From positions 62,001 to 126,000 of the forward strand of contig JABAQU010000020.1 of assembly GCA_019187185.1 (NCBI GenBank): a stretch of DNA of 64,000 nucleotides, written 5' to 3'. Below the pieces are notes generated by a model. The model saw only the letters and a program-made list of their open reading frames with translations, did no database searches and was not told the DNA's origin. Shown piece after piece: positions 41,302 to 51,662 of this stretch (its first letter is position 1; every line of letters starts with the position of its first letter). A program made the translations under genes and the position numbers. The stretch is from Steroidobacteraceae bacterium. Lineage in GTDB: Bacteria; Pseudomonadota; Gammaproteobacteria; Steroidobacterales; Steroidobacteraceae.

Positions 41302-43488
41302 TCACCACGTGTAGCCGATACTGGCGGCAATACTGCGCCCGGGTTGCGTGTAGAAGCCGAGATTGTCATCGGTGGCGTCGACCCCCCGCACTGCGCTCCA
41401 TTCCCAGTACCGGCGGTCGGCCACATTGAGCAATGCCACGTTGACTTGCAGCCCCGGCAGCGGCTCGAGCCAGCCGTACAGGTCGAACCTCGTGTAGCCT
41501 GGGGTCGCAAACTGCGCGGTGTCGACCCGATCGATGCGTTCTTTGCGCCAGGCCGCGATGACCGCAGCCTCGGCGCCCCAGTTCCGGGCCGCGCCTTCGT
41601 ATTGCAGCCCCCAGGTCGTGCGGGGCGGCTCGATGCTGTTCAGCGGTCGCTCGAGCCGCGTGTCGTCACCTTCGCTCCACGAGAACGCTCCGCGCAGTTG
41701 CCAGCGGTCTGCGCGCCCGTGCACGACAGGCAATCGCCACAGCAGATCGGCCTCGACACCGCGGATCCGGGCCCTGGCCCGGTTCACCGACTGGAACACG
41801 AGTGTCTGCGTGGCCGGATCGACGCCGAGGTTGACGCGCGATTCGATCAGGTCGCGATAGCGATTCTCGTAGAGGGAGATGCTGGCGCGAGCGCCCGACC
41901 CCACATAGCGCCAGCCGAGTTCGACACCTTCGCTGCGCTCCGGCCGCAGGTCCGGATTGGCCCGCACCTCGTAATTGTAGATCGGCAGCGTCAGTCCGAT
42001 ATTGACGTCGCCGAACGGCGGCGCACGAAATCCGCGTGCGTACTGCGCCGTCAGCACGTGGCCGCCCCCGACCGTCCAGCGCGCCGCGAGGCGCGGGGTC
42101 ACCTGGCGCGTGTCGATATCGACTGGCCCGCTGTCGGGATAGTCCTCGAGATAGATCGCATCGGGGTGCGCGCGCACGCGGTTCCACTCCGCACGCACGC
42201 CGGCCACCAGCGCGAAGCGCGCACCGAGGCGGATCTCGTCCTGCCAGTAGAGCGCGGCGCTCTCGACCGTGCTGTTCGGAAAATCACGCACGGGCATGAA
42301 CTCACCGAGAATCAGCGGGCTCGCCGTGCCGGTGAGCAGGTTGGTCTCGAGCCCGTCGCGCAGGCCTTCGTAGCGGGTCGCGGTGACATCCAGCCCGAAC
42401 ACGTGCCGCTGCCCGGCCGATGCGGCCTCGTGATGGGCCTGCCCGACGATCGAGAGTCCGAAGGCGTCGGCGCTGTAGTCGAAGCGGCGCCAACGCAGGG
42501 ATTCGAACGGCGTTGCCCTGTCGGGCAAGCGGTACTGCCCACTGTCCTGCCGGATATCCGTCGACTGGCCGTACGCCTGCGCCGACAGCGACTGCAGCCA
42601 CGAGCGCGCCGGCGTCCATTCGCCGGCGAGACTTGCGCGAGTGCGCTCCTGTGTATCGTCCGCATCGAGGCGGTAGGTGGTGGCAAACCGGCCGGTGCCA
42701 AAGCGCAGCGAATTGACCGCCGTCTGCCGCGCGTCGCGACCGGCATCGAGCGCAAGTGTGTAGCGGCCCCACGCGCCTGCATCCCGCACGAGTTTCGCGA
42801 GCATGTTTTCCCGGCGGTAGTCGGCGGGGTTCGGCCCGTCTTCAGGGCGCCACGCGCGATTGGCGCCTTCGTGCCCGCGCCGCTGCGCCACGAGGGCCAT
42901 CCCCTGCCAACCCTCGGCGAGATCCCCGGCCCAGCTCGCCGCGAGCATGCGACTGTCATCGACGCTGTCGGCTCCGGCGCGCAGCCCGAGTTGCTGCGCC
43001 CCCTTTCCTTTCGATAACAAATCGTCCGGATCACGGGTGCGAAACGCCACGACGCCGGCCAGTGCGTCGCTGCCGTACAGCGTCGACGCCGGCCCGCGCT
43101 GGATCTCCACCTGTTCGATCGCCTCGAGATCCACGAGGTCGCGCCCCGCCGATGCGAACTGGCCGATGCTGTAGTCATCGGCGAGCGGTATGCCATCGAC
43201 GAGGATTCGCACGCGATTGCCGTCCAGTCCGCGAATCGCGAATCCGCGTGTACCGAAACGATTCGCATCCGTGATTACTGCTACGCCAGGCACATAGCGA
43301 ACGAGGCCCGCGGGGTCGCGCACGAGATGACGGTCGAGGTCCTCGCGCGCGACCTGGGTCACGCTCGCGGCGACCTGGCTGATCGGCTCGGGAGTGCGAC
43401 TCGCGACCACCACGACGGTGTCCAGTGTCTCGTCGGTGGCTGCAGCCGCCGCAAGCGCAAGGGTCATCAGCAGCAGCGATCCGGACAT
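41302..43488 (-). CDS. TonB-dependent haemin/haemoglobin-type receptor
   Basis: A 728-residue receptor. It has a short signal peptide (MSGSLLLMTLALAAAAA), TonB-box-like TVVVVASRTPEPI, and a plug with IRGLDGNRVRILVDGIPLAD and IEQVEIQRGPASTLYGSDAL. The IRGL-NR-I-DGI wording and the later FRAPPFGDVNIGL, NPDLRPERSEGVELGWRY segment are typical of the haem/haemoglobin receptor subfamily. The C-terminus ends SIGYTW with the usual aromatic. It is divergent from the cytochrome cd1 nitrite reductase gene, which needs haem c and haem d1; the link may be supply of haem or iron. ATG at 43488. Confidence 0.9.
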   Translation of the reverse strand: MSGSLLLMTLALAAAAATDETLDTVVVVASRTPEPISQVAASVTQVAREDLDRHLVRDPAGLVRYVPGVAVITDANRFGTRGFAIRGLDGNRVRILVDGIPLADDYSIGQFASAGRDLVDLEAIEQVEIQRGPASTLYGSDALAGVVAFRTRDPDDLLSKGKGAQQLGLRAGADSVDDSRMLAASWAGDLAEGWQGMALVAQRRGHEGANRAWRPEDGPNPADYRRENMLAKLVRDAGAWGRYTLALDAGRDARQTAVNSLRFGTGRFATTYRLDADDTQERTRASLAGEWTPARSWLQSLSAQAYGQSTDIRQDSGQYRLPDRATPFESLRWRRFDYSADAFGLSIVGQAHHEAASAGQRHVFGLDVTATRYEGLRDGLETNLLTGTASPLILGEFMPVRDFPNSTVESAALYWQDEIRLGARFALVAGVRAEWNRVRAHPDAIYLEDYPDSGPVDIDTRQVTPRLAARWTVGGGHVLTAQYARGFRAPPFGDVNIGLTLPIYNYEVRANPDLRPERSEGVELGWRYVGSGARASISLYENRYRDLIESRVNLGVDPATQTLVFQSVNRARARIRGVEADLLWRLPVVHGRADRWQLRGAFSWSEGDDTRLERPLNSIEPPRTTWGLQYEGAARNWGAEAAVIAAWRKERIDRVDTAQFATPGYTRFDLYGWLEPLPGLQVNVALLNVADRRYWEWSAVRGVDATDDNLGFYTQPGRSIAASIGYTW

Positions 43489-43542
43489 GTCCTGATCTCC
43501 CTAGCGACTTGTACGTACTTTTCCATGTCATCCGGCAGCTGG

Positions 43543-43556
43543 TTGATTTACATCAG
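43543..43556 (+). promoter_or_regulatory. FNR/DNR-type box upstream of nirS
   Basis: TTGAT-TTAC-ATCAG differs from the FNR/ANR/DNR consensus TTGAT-N4-ATCAA only at the last base. Its centre is about 75 bases before the nirS start, compatible with activation at -41.5 if transcription starts near 43591. Control by an oxygen- or NO-responsive CRP/FNR regulator is expected for nirS. It may also affect the divergent receptor gene. Confidence 0.75.
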
Positions 43557-43624
43557 ACGTTTCAATGAAGCACCATGCAACATTCCAGTTGTCCGCAACG
43601 CCGCGTTGCATTCTTCGAAAGTGA

Positions 43625-45724
<2,100 letters not shown>

Positions 45725-45733
45725 CGAGTTGCC

Positions 45734-45776
45734 GCACCGTGCCCGCGGGAGTCAGCCACTCCCGCGGACACGGTGC
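45734..45776. terminator. Strong hairpin after nirS
   Basis: Two 19-base arms, beginning GCACCGTGCCCGCGGGAGT and mirrored after a five-base loop CAGCC, pair with a single C-A mismatch. It begins ten bases after the nirS stop. There is no T-tract, so it may be a rho-assisted terminator or an mRNA-stabilising stem rather than a classical intrinsic terminator. Confidence 0.65.
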
Positions 45777-45809
45777 CATCGGCACGGCGCGTGGCGCTAC
45801 ACTGCGGCC

Positions 45810-46754
45810 ATGCGCCACTCCACCGTCTCCACCAGCATCCTCGACGCGATCGGCGACACCCCGCTGCTCGAGATCGACGGCGTGTTCGCCAAGTGCGAGT
45901 TCGTGAATCCGTCCGGGTCCATCAAGGCGCGCATCGCGCACTACATCGTCGAGCGCGCCGAGAAGGCTGGCCTGCTGAAGCCGGGCGACACGATCGTCGA
46001 AGCGACGAGCGGCAACACCGGCAACGCGTTCTCGATGGTGGCCGCGGTCAAGGGCTACCGCATGCTCGTCGTGATGCCCGAGGGCCTCTCGAGCGAGCGG
46101 GTGGCGATCTCGCGAGCCTACGGCGCGGAAGTGCTCTTCTGCGGCACCTTCCATGTCAACGACGCCCTCGCCCGCGCGCGTGAGCTCGGCCGCCAGCCGG
46201 GCTTTTTCTTCCCCGGCCAGTTCGAGTCGGAATGGAACGTGGACGAGAACCGCGAACTCCTGGGGCCCGAAATCCTCGCGCAGCTGCCGCAGGGCCGCTT
46301 GCCCGACGCGTTCGTGCACGGTGTCGGTACGGGCGGCACGCTGATCGGCGTCGGCCAGGCGCTGCGCAACGCAAACCCGCAGGTGCGGCTCTTCGCGATG
46401 GAGCCGTCCGAATCGCGCACGATCCTGTGTGGCGAGGTCGCGCTGCACCAGATCGAGGGCATCTCCGACGGTTTCATTCCCGGCATCTTCGCTCGCCATC
46501 GCGAGCTCGTGGGCGACACGATCAGCGTCTCGAGTGACGACGCCGTCGCGGAGATGCGCAAGCTCGCGCGATCGCGGGGACTGCTGTGCGGGCCGAGCTC
46601 CGGCGCGCACCTGCTCGCGGCGCGGCGCATCCGCGCGCGCTACCCGGAACTCAAGACCGTGATCACGGTCCTCGATGACGAGGGCGAGAAATACCTGCAC
46701 GATTTCCACATGCCACCGGCCGCGGGCGTGGACCAGCCGCTGCCCTTTCACTGA
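45810..46754 (+). CDS. Cysteine synthase-like PLP enzyme
   Basis: A 314-residue fold-type II PLP enzyme. The PLP lysine is in NPSGSIKARIA. The substrate loop is EATSGNTGNAFS. The phosphate loop is HGVGTGGTLIGVG. The C-terminal serine region is CGPSSGAHLLAA. It should make cysteine from O-acetylserine (or O-phosphoserine) and sulfide, or be a cystathionine beta-synthase-type relative; the sequence does not settle which. The very short N-terminal part (MRHSTVSTSILDAIGDTPLL) lacks the usual extra strand. A GST gene starts seven bases after its stop, suggesting a thiol-linked pair. ATG at 45810. Confidence 0.9.
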   Translation: MRHSTVSTSILDAIGDTPLLEIDGVFAKCEFVNPSGSIKARIAHYIVERAEKAGLLKPGDTIVEATSGNTGNAFSMVAAVKGYRMLVVMPEGLSSERVAISRAYGAEVLFCGTFHVNDALARARELGRQPGFFFPGQFESEWNVDENRELLGPEILAQLPQGRLPDAFVHGVGTGGTLIGVGQALRNANPQVRLFAMEPSESRTILCGEVALHQIEGISDGFIPGIFARHRELVGDTISVSSDDAVAEMRKLARSRGLLCGPSSGAHLLAARRIRARYPELKTVITVLDDEGEKYLHDFHMPPAAGVDQPLPFH

Positions 46755-46761
46755 GGCCGCC

Positions 46762-47412
46762 ATGCTGCTGCTCGACGCCCTGAGCCCCGCACCGCGCACG
46801 GTGCGCATGTATCTCGCAGAGAAGGCCCTCACGCTGCCGAGCCGCCAGATCGACGTGTTCGCCGGCGAGAACCGGCAGGCCCCTTTTCTCGCCCTGAACC
46901 CCGCCGGCCAGACGCCCGCACTGCTGCTCGACGACGGCAACACGCTCGCCGAGGCCGTGGCCATCATGGAGTACCTCGAAGAGCGTCACCCCTCGCCACC
47001 GCTCATCGGCACGACGCCGGAAGAGCGTGCGTTGACGCGGCAATGGCAACGGCGCGTGGAGCTGAACATCACCGAGAACATCCACAACGCCTACCATTTT
47101 GCCGAGGGGCTCGCACGCTTCGAGGGCCGCATTCCGGTCGCGCCCGAAGCGGCCCCGGGACTGAAGCGCATCGCGCAGGATCGCATCGCCTGGCTCGATG
47201 CGATGCTCGCCGGCCGCACGTTCCTCGTCGGCGAACGGTTCACGATCGCCGATATCTGGCTCTACGTCTGGCTCGATTTCGCCGACTCGGTGGGCCAGCC
47301 TTTCGACCGCACGCTGCGTCAGCTCGGGCCGTGGTTCGCGCGCGTCGCGGGGCGCGCGAGCGCGGCGGCGAGCCTGCACCGCGGCTGCAAGCCGGGCGGC
47401 GTGCGCGGCTGA
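46762..47412 (+). CDS. Glutathione S-transferase-like protein
   Basis: A 216-residue protein with an N-terminal thioredoxin-like GST domain (LNPAGQTPALLLDDG, then LAEAVAIMEYLEERHP) and an all-helical C-terminal domain including FLVGERFTIADIWLYVWLDF. The N-terminus reads MLLLDALSPAPRTVRMYLAE: there is no catalytic Cys, and a Ser/Pro-rich turn holds the usual Ser position. GSTs conjugate glutathione to electrophiles or serve as dehalogenases or isomerases; no specific class is evident. It follows the cysteine-synthase-like gene by seven bases, likely in one transcript. The next gene converges 50 bases on. Confidence 0.9.
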   Translation: MLLLDALSPAPRTVRMYLAEKALTLPSRQIDVFAGENRQAPFLALNPAGQTPALLLDDGNTLAEAVAIMEYLEERHPSPPLIGTTPEERALTRQWQRRVELNITENIHNAYHFAEGLARFEGRIPVAPEAAPGLKRIAQDRIAWLDAMLAGRTFLVGERFTIADIWLYVWLDFADSVGQPFDRTLRQLGPWFARVAGRASAAASLHRGCKPGGVRG

Positions 47413-47462
47413 GGAGGCGAGCGGGCGGTCCTGTCGCGCGTCCCTCCGCCGCCGCCGCGTGT

Positions 47463-49787
47463 CTACGGCTTCTCCGGCAATGCGAATGCGACGATGTAAT
47501 CCCCGAGCTTCGTGCCGAGGAGCTGATGCCCGCCCGCAGCGATGACCACATACTGCCGGCCGGTGCGGCCGGAGACATACGTCATGGTCGACGCCTGGCC
47601 GCCGGCCGGCAGACGCCCCTTCCACAGTTCGCGACCGGTCGTCACGTCGAACGCCCGCAGGTAGTTGTCGATCGCCGCGCCGATGAACGCGACGCCACCG
47701 CGGGTCACCGCCGCGCCGCCGATGCTGAAGGCGCCGCTCACCGCGATGCCGAACGGCGCGTGGTCGCGCGTCGTGCCGAACGGGTGCTCCCACAGGATCT
47801 TGCGGGTGTCGAGATCGACCGCGGCGAGCTTGCCCCAGGGCGGGGCGTTGCAGGGAAAGCCGATCGGCGACAGGAACGGCCCGTTCTGGACGGCGTAGGG
47901 TGTGCCGCTTTGCGGAGTGAGGAACAGAAAGCCGCGCGCACCGCCGCCGCTCGCCAGTATCGCGTCGGCTTCGGCGCGTGGCACGAGGCGATTCAGCATC
48001 GGCATGTACGAGGCATTGACGATCATGATGCGCCGAGCGGTGTCGACCGCCACGCTGCCCCAGTCGAGCGCACCGAAATTGCCCGGGAACTGGATGGTCG
48101 GTGTCAGGGACGGTGGCGTGTACTGCCCCTCATAGCGGCGCTTGCGGAATTCGATGCGGCAAAGGAGCTGGTCGAGCTGCGTGCCGCCCCACATGTCGGA
48201 CTCGCGCAACGCAGGAGGCGCAAAGCTCGGCATGCCGACCGAGAAGGGCTGGGTGGGCGAGTAGCGCTCGTCCGGCACATCGCCCTTTGGCACCGGCCGC
48301 TCCTCGACCGCCGCGAGCGGCCGCCCGTCGCGCCGGTCGAGCAGGTAGATCTCACCCTGCTTGGTCGGCTGAATCAGCGCCGGCACCGTCGCGCCATCGA
48401 TGGGCAGGTCGACGAGCACCGGCTGCGAGCCGACGTCGTAGTCCCAGAGGTCGTGGTGCACGGTCTGGAACGACCAGCGCAGGCGGCCCGTGGCCGCATC
48501 GAGCGCCAGCACCGAACTCGAATAGCGGTCGTACTCCTCGGGTCGATGCGCACCGTAGTAATCCGGCGTGGCATTGCCGGTCGGGATGTAGACGAGCCCG
48601 AGCGCGGGATCGGCGCTGAAGAGCGTCCACGCATTCGGTGAACCACGCGGGTAGGTTTCTCCCGGCGCGAGCGGCCCCTTCTCCGCCGGTCGGGCCGCAT
48701 CCCATGCCCACAATTCGCGGCCCGTGATCGCATCGAAGGCGCGCACGACGCCCGAGGGCTCGCGCGTCTCGACGTTGTCGATCACGAAGCCGCCGACGAC
48801 GGCGGCATCGCCGACGATGGTGGCGGGCGAGGTCACGTACTGGTAGCCCGGCTTCACGTCCCCGAGCCCGGAGCGCAGCGAGATCTCGCCGTTCTGCCCG
48901 AAGCTCTGGCAGCGCTTTCCGGTGGCAGCATCGAGGGCGATCATGCGTGCATCGAGCGTCGCGACGAGAATGCGGCGCGGGCAATCGCTGACCGGCGCGT
49001 GCGCCTCGTGATAGGCCACCCCCCGACAGGCGAGCACGTACACGCCCTTCGTGTCGACCTTGGGATCGTGGCGCCAGCGCTCGCGGCCGGTGTCCGCATC
49101 GAGGGCAATCACGATATTGCGCGGCGTGCAGAAATAGAGCGTGTCGTCCACCTCGATGGGTGTCGCCTCGAACGTGAAGGCCGGGAGCATGCCGGCGCCC
49201 GGATCCGGCAGGTCGCCGGAACGGTACTGCCACGCGAGCTCGAGACGGCCGGCGTTGTCCGGCGTGATCTCGCTGGCGGCCGAGTAACGCGTGCCGGCGT
49301 CACTCGCGCCGTAGGCGCTCCACCCGGTACCGGGTGATTCCGTGACGCGCGAGGGTACGGCCGCAGTCAGTGCCGCGGTCGGCGCAGTGACCGCGCGACC
49401 CTGGTACCAGGCGACCCCGAGAACCGAGAGGATGGCCAAACTGATCACGATCGGGATCGCGCGCATGGCGCCACGCCAGCACAGCATCAACAGGACGAGC
49501 GAGACCGTGACCGGCAGGCCGAGTCGCGGCAGGAGCTGCCAGAAATCGGGGCCGACTTCGGCGAGCGCCCAGACGACGGTCGCCGCGAGCAGCGCGAGGT
49601 AAACCCACGGCGCGAACCGGTTGCGGCGCCAGAGCAGTACGGCGCAGACGAGTGTCACGAGCCCGGCGAGCAGGTAGTACCAGGAACCGCCGAGGCTTGC
49701 GAGCTTCGCTCCGCCGACGGCGAGCCAGCCGCCGATGGCAACGAGGATTACCGCGAATACCCTTTGTCCGAGTCGTTGCATGGTCAT
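47463..49787 (-). CDS. Membrane-bound PQQ-dependent dehydrogenase (glucose/quinate dehydrogenase family)
   Basis: A 774-residue enzyme. Five N-terminal TM segments (about 9-27, 34-52, 59-77, 87-103 and 109-126) precede a PQQ propeller with ASDAGTRYSAASEITPDN near its start, WQYRSGDLP, and the W-motif repeats ALDADTGRERWRH and ALDAATGRLRWSF. The layout and length match membrane glucose, quinate or shikimate dehydrogenases that oxidise the substrate in the periplasm and reduce ubiquinone. The substrate is not predicted from sequence. The ATG at 49787 or the one two codons later are both possible. It lies seven bases downstream of the AhpD-like gene stop. Confidence 0.92.
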   Translation of the reverse strand: MTMQRLGQRVFAVILVAIGGWLAVGGAKLASLGGSWYYLLAGLVTLVCAVLLWRRNRFAPWVYLALLAATVVWALAEVGPDFWQLLPRLGLPVTVSLVLLMLCWRGAMRAIPIVISLAILSVLGVAWYQGRAVTAPTAALTAAVPSRVTESPGTGWSAYGASDAGTRYSAASEITPDNAGRLELAWQYRSGDLPDPGAGMLPAFTFEATPIEVDDTLYFCTPRNIVIALDADTGRERWRHDPKVDTKGVYVLACRGVAYHEAHAPVSDCPRRILVATLDARMIALDAATGKRCQSFGQNGEISLRSGLGDVKPGYQYVTSPATIVGDAAVVGGFVIDNVETREPSGVVRAFDAITGRELWAWDAARPAEKGPLAPGETYPRGSPNAWTLFSADPALGLVYIPTGNATPDYYGAHRPEEYDRYSSSVLALDAATGRLRWSFQTVHHDLWDYDVGSQPVLVDLPIDGATVPALIQPTKQGEIYLLDRRDGRPLAAVEERPVPKGDVPDERYSPTQPFSVGMPSFAPPALRESDMWGGTQLDQLLCRIEFRKRRYEGQYTPPSLTPTIQFPGNFGALDWGSVAVDTARRIMIVNASYMPMLNRLVPRAEADAILASGGGARGFLFLTPQSGTPYAVQNGPFLSPIGFPCNAPPWGKLAAVDLDTRKILWEHPFGTTRDHAPFGIAVSGAFSIGGAAVTRGGVAFIGAAIDNYLRAFDVTTGRELWKGRLPAGGQASTMTYVSGRTGRQYVVIAAGGHQLLGTKLGDYIVAFALPEKP

Positions 49788-49794
49788 GATCCAT

Positions 49795-50310
49795 TCATAC
49801 CGGAACCGACTGCTCCATCACGGGCAGGCTCTCGGGCATGCCGCCGAGGCTCACCGCGCAACGCGACAGTGCATGAAAAGTCGTGAGGCCGATCGCCATG
49901 TGCGCGATTTCCTCAGTCGTGAATTCGTGCCGCAGCTTCTCCGCGAGTGCCGGATCGACCCGATCGGGCGTATGCAGGTACAGATCCGCGAAGGCGAGTA
50001 CGAGCTTCTCGCGCTCGCTGAGCCGGCTCGTCGCATATCCGTCATCGATTTGCGAGACCTTCTCTTCGGTCAGGCCGTCGGCACGAGCGATGTCGTAGCG
50101 CACGCTCTTGCAGAAGACGCAGTTGACCGTGCGCGCATTGCGCAGGCGCAGCATCTCCATTATCGCCGGCCCGACGCTCGCGTGATGCCAGATCGCGCCC
50201 TGCAGGTCGAGGATGGCCGGCAACGTTTCGGGCACGAGCCCGAGGCTGCTGTCGCGGATCACATGCCCGGTCGGGTGCTCCGGCGTGCCGGCACGCAGTC
50301 CGTCAGCCAT
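49795..50310 (-). CDS. AhpD-like carboxymuconolactone-decarboxylase-family protein
   Basis: A 171-residue helical protein of the CMD/AhpD fold. The redox motif TVNCVFCKSVRYDIAR provides CxxC (Cys64, Cys67), followed by the conserved EEIAHMAIGLTTFHALSR helix. AhpD proteins are peroxidases or electron donors acting on hydroperoxides. ATG at 50310 lies inside the last codons of the upstream gene (8-base overlap), so the two are coupled. It precedes the PQQ dehydrogenase by seven bases. Confidence 0.88.
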   Translation of the reverse strand: MADGLRAGTPEHPTGHVIRDSSLGLVPETLPAILDLQGAIWHHASVGPAIMEMLRLRNARTVNCVFCKSVRYDIARADGLTEEKVSQIDDGYATSRLSEREKLVLAFADLYLHTPDRVDPALAEKLRHEFTTEEIAHMAIGLTTFHALSRCAVSLGGMPESLPVMEQSVPV

Positions 50311-50752
50311 GGGCGCCCTCCCCCGGCAGCAGTGCACCGAGCATCAGCGCGAGCCGGATGCGCCCGTCGATCACGCCGAGGGCCTCGATCAGCGCGACGA
50401 GCCCGGCATCGCCGAACTGCGCCTTGACCGCTGCGGCGAGTTCGTCGGTGATCGCCTGCGGGTCCTGCCCGTAGACTTCCGCGAACTCGAGGGCCGCACG
50501 TGCGCCCGCCGGCAGATCGTCATCGGGCGTGGTGCCGACGGGTGCTGCCGGTGACGCCGCGAGCTCGTGCGTCGCACCGTGCAGTTGCGCCAGGCGCCGG
50601 CGACACAGTTCGAGTATCGGCGCAGGCAGATGTGGCTGGCGCCAGACGGCCGCCCACAGTGAATCGTGACAACGTGCCAGCTCGCCGCCGGAGCGCGCGA
50701 GCACAGCACCGACACTGGCACTGCTGAGCGGCGGCAATGTGGTCGCGTCCAT
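50303..50752 (-). CDS. CMD-fold protein without CxxC motif
   Basis: A 149-residue protein, apparently AhpD/CMD-like (ILELCRRRLAQLHGATHELA, then ALEFAEVYGQDPQAITDELA). It aligns in outline with its neighbour but lacks the CxxC, keeping only lone cysteines. It may be a heteromeric partner or a non-redox paralogue. Its stop overlaps the start of the CxxC-bearing neighbour. It starts 12 bases after the SDR stop, so SDR, this protein, AhpD and the PQQ dehydrogenase probably share a transcript. Confidence 0.72.
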   Translation of the reverse strand: MDATTLPPLSSASVGAVLARSGGELARCHDSLWAAVWRQPHLPAPILELCRRRLAQLHGATHELAASPAAPVGTTPDDDLPAGARAALEFAEVYGQDPQAITDELAAAVKAQFGDAGLVALIEALGVIDGRIRLALMLGALLPGEGAHG

Positions 50753-50764
50753 CGCGTCAGTGTC

Positions 50765-51556
50765 TCACGCCGGCATCACTTCGCCGCCATTGCAGTCGAG
50801 GATCGCGCCCGTGATCGACGAAGCGTAGTCCGAGACCAGGAACAGCGTGGCCTGCGCGCACTCGTCGTCGGTGACGATGCGCTTCAGCGCCTTGGTCGAC
50901 GCGATCTCGTCCTTTACCTGCTGCTCGGTCCTGCCTTGCGCCTCCGCCATCATGCGGATGGCGCCCTCGACCGTGTAGCCCCACATCCACCCGGGGCGCG
51001 AAGTATTGACGCGGATGTTGTGAGGGCCCAGTTCGATCGCGAGGTATTTCGCGGCACTGAGCAGCGCACCCTTGGAAGCGGCGTAGCCTGCCTCGCCCGG
51101 ATAGGGCTTCAGCGTCGCCATCGTGTTCACCATCACCACGGCACCGCCGCCCTGGGATTTCATCTGCGGAACCACCGCGAGTGTCATCTGCATCGAACCG
51201 ATCACGTTCGTGCGATAGACCTCCTGCCATTCGGCGAGATCCGGTTCGACGACCGACTCGAACTTGCCGTGGAAATAGGCGCTGTTCACGAGACCGTCGA
51301 TGCGGCCGAACTCGGCCACGGCGCGTGCCGCCGCACGCTTGCATTGCGCGGGGTCGGTGATGTCCGTCGGGACTTTGAGGACCGCACACTTCGTGCCGAG
51401 CGCGCGCACCCGCTGCTCGGCGTCGTCGAGGTTTCCGGCCGAGCGCGCAACCGCCACCACGCCCCGCGCCCCTTCCCGCGCCGCCTCGACCGCGAGCTTC
51501 ACGCCGAGGCCAGGCCCGATCCCGGAGACGATGACGACCTTATCCTTCAACAGCAT
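50765..51556 (-). CDS. SDR-family oxidoreductase (Ser to Thr active site)
   Basis: A 263-residue SDR. The cofactor motif is SGIGPGLG at 11-18. The usual NNAG is NSAY (91-94). Tyr158 and Lys162 (GYAASKG) are present. At the catalytic serine position, 13 residues before the Tyr, there is Thr145 (VMVNTMATLK). Thr can replace Ser in some SDRs, but activity may be altered. The C-terminal CNGGEVMPA is typical. It heads a likely leftward transcript with the two CMD-fold proteins and the PQQ dehydrogenase. Divergent from the sulfotransferase-family gene. Confidence 0.88.
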   Translation of the reverse strand: MLLKDKVVIVSGIGPGLGVKLAVEAAREGARGVVAVARSAGNLDDAEQRVRALGTKCAVLKVPTDITDPAQCKRAAARAVAEFGRIDGLVNSAYFHGKFESVVEPDLAEWQEVYRTNVIGSMQMTLAVVPQMKSQGGGAVVMVNTMATLKPYPGEAGYAASKGALLSAAKYLAIELGPHNIRVNTSRPGWMWGYTVEGAIRMMAEAQGRTEQQVKDEIASTKALKRIVTDDECAQATLFLVSDYASSITGAILDCNGGEVMPA

Positions 51557-51662
51557 GGCGGAACCTCTGCAATGTGATGAGCGAACTGTACGCTAGAATG
51601 CGCAGGCGCAGTGCAGTACGCCTGCGTCGAACGATTCCCGCAGCCACGATCGAGGTTTGCCG

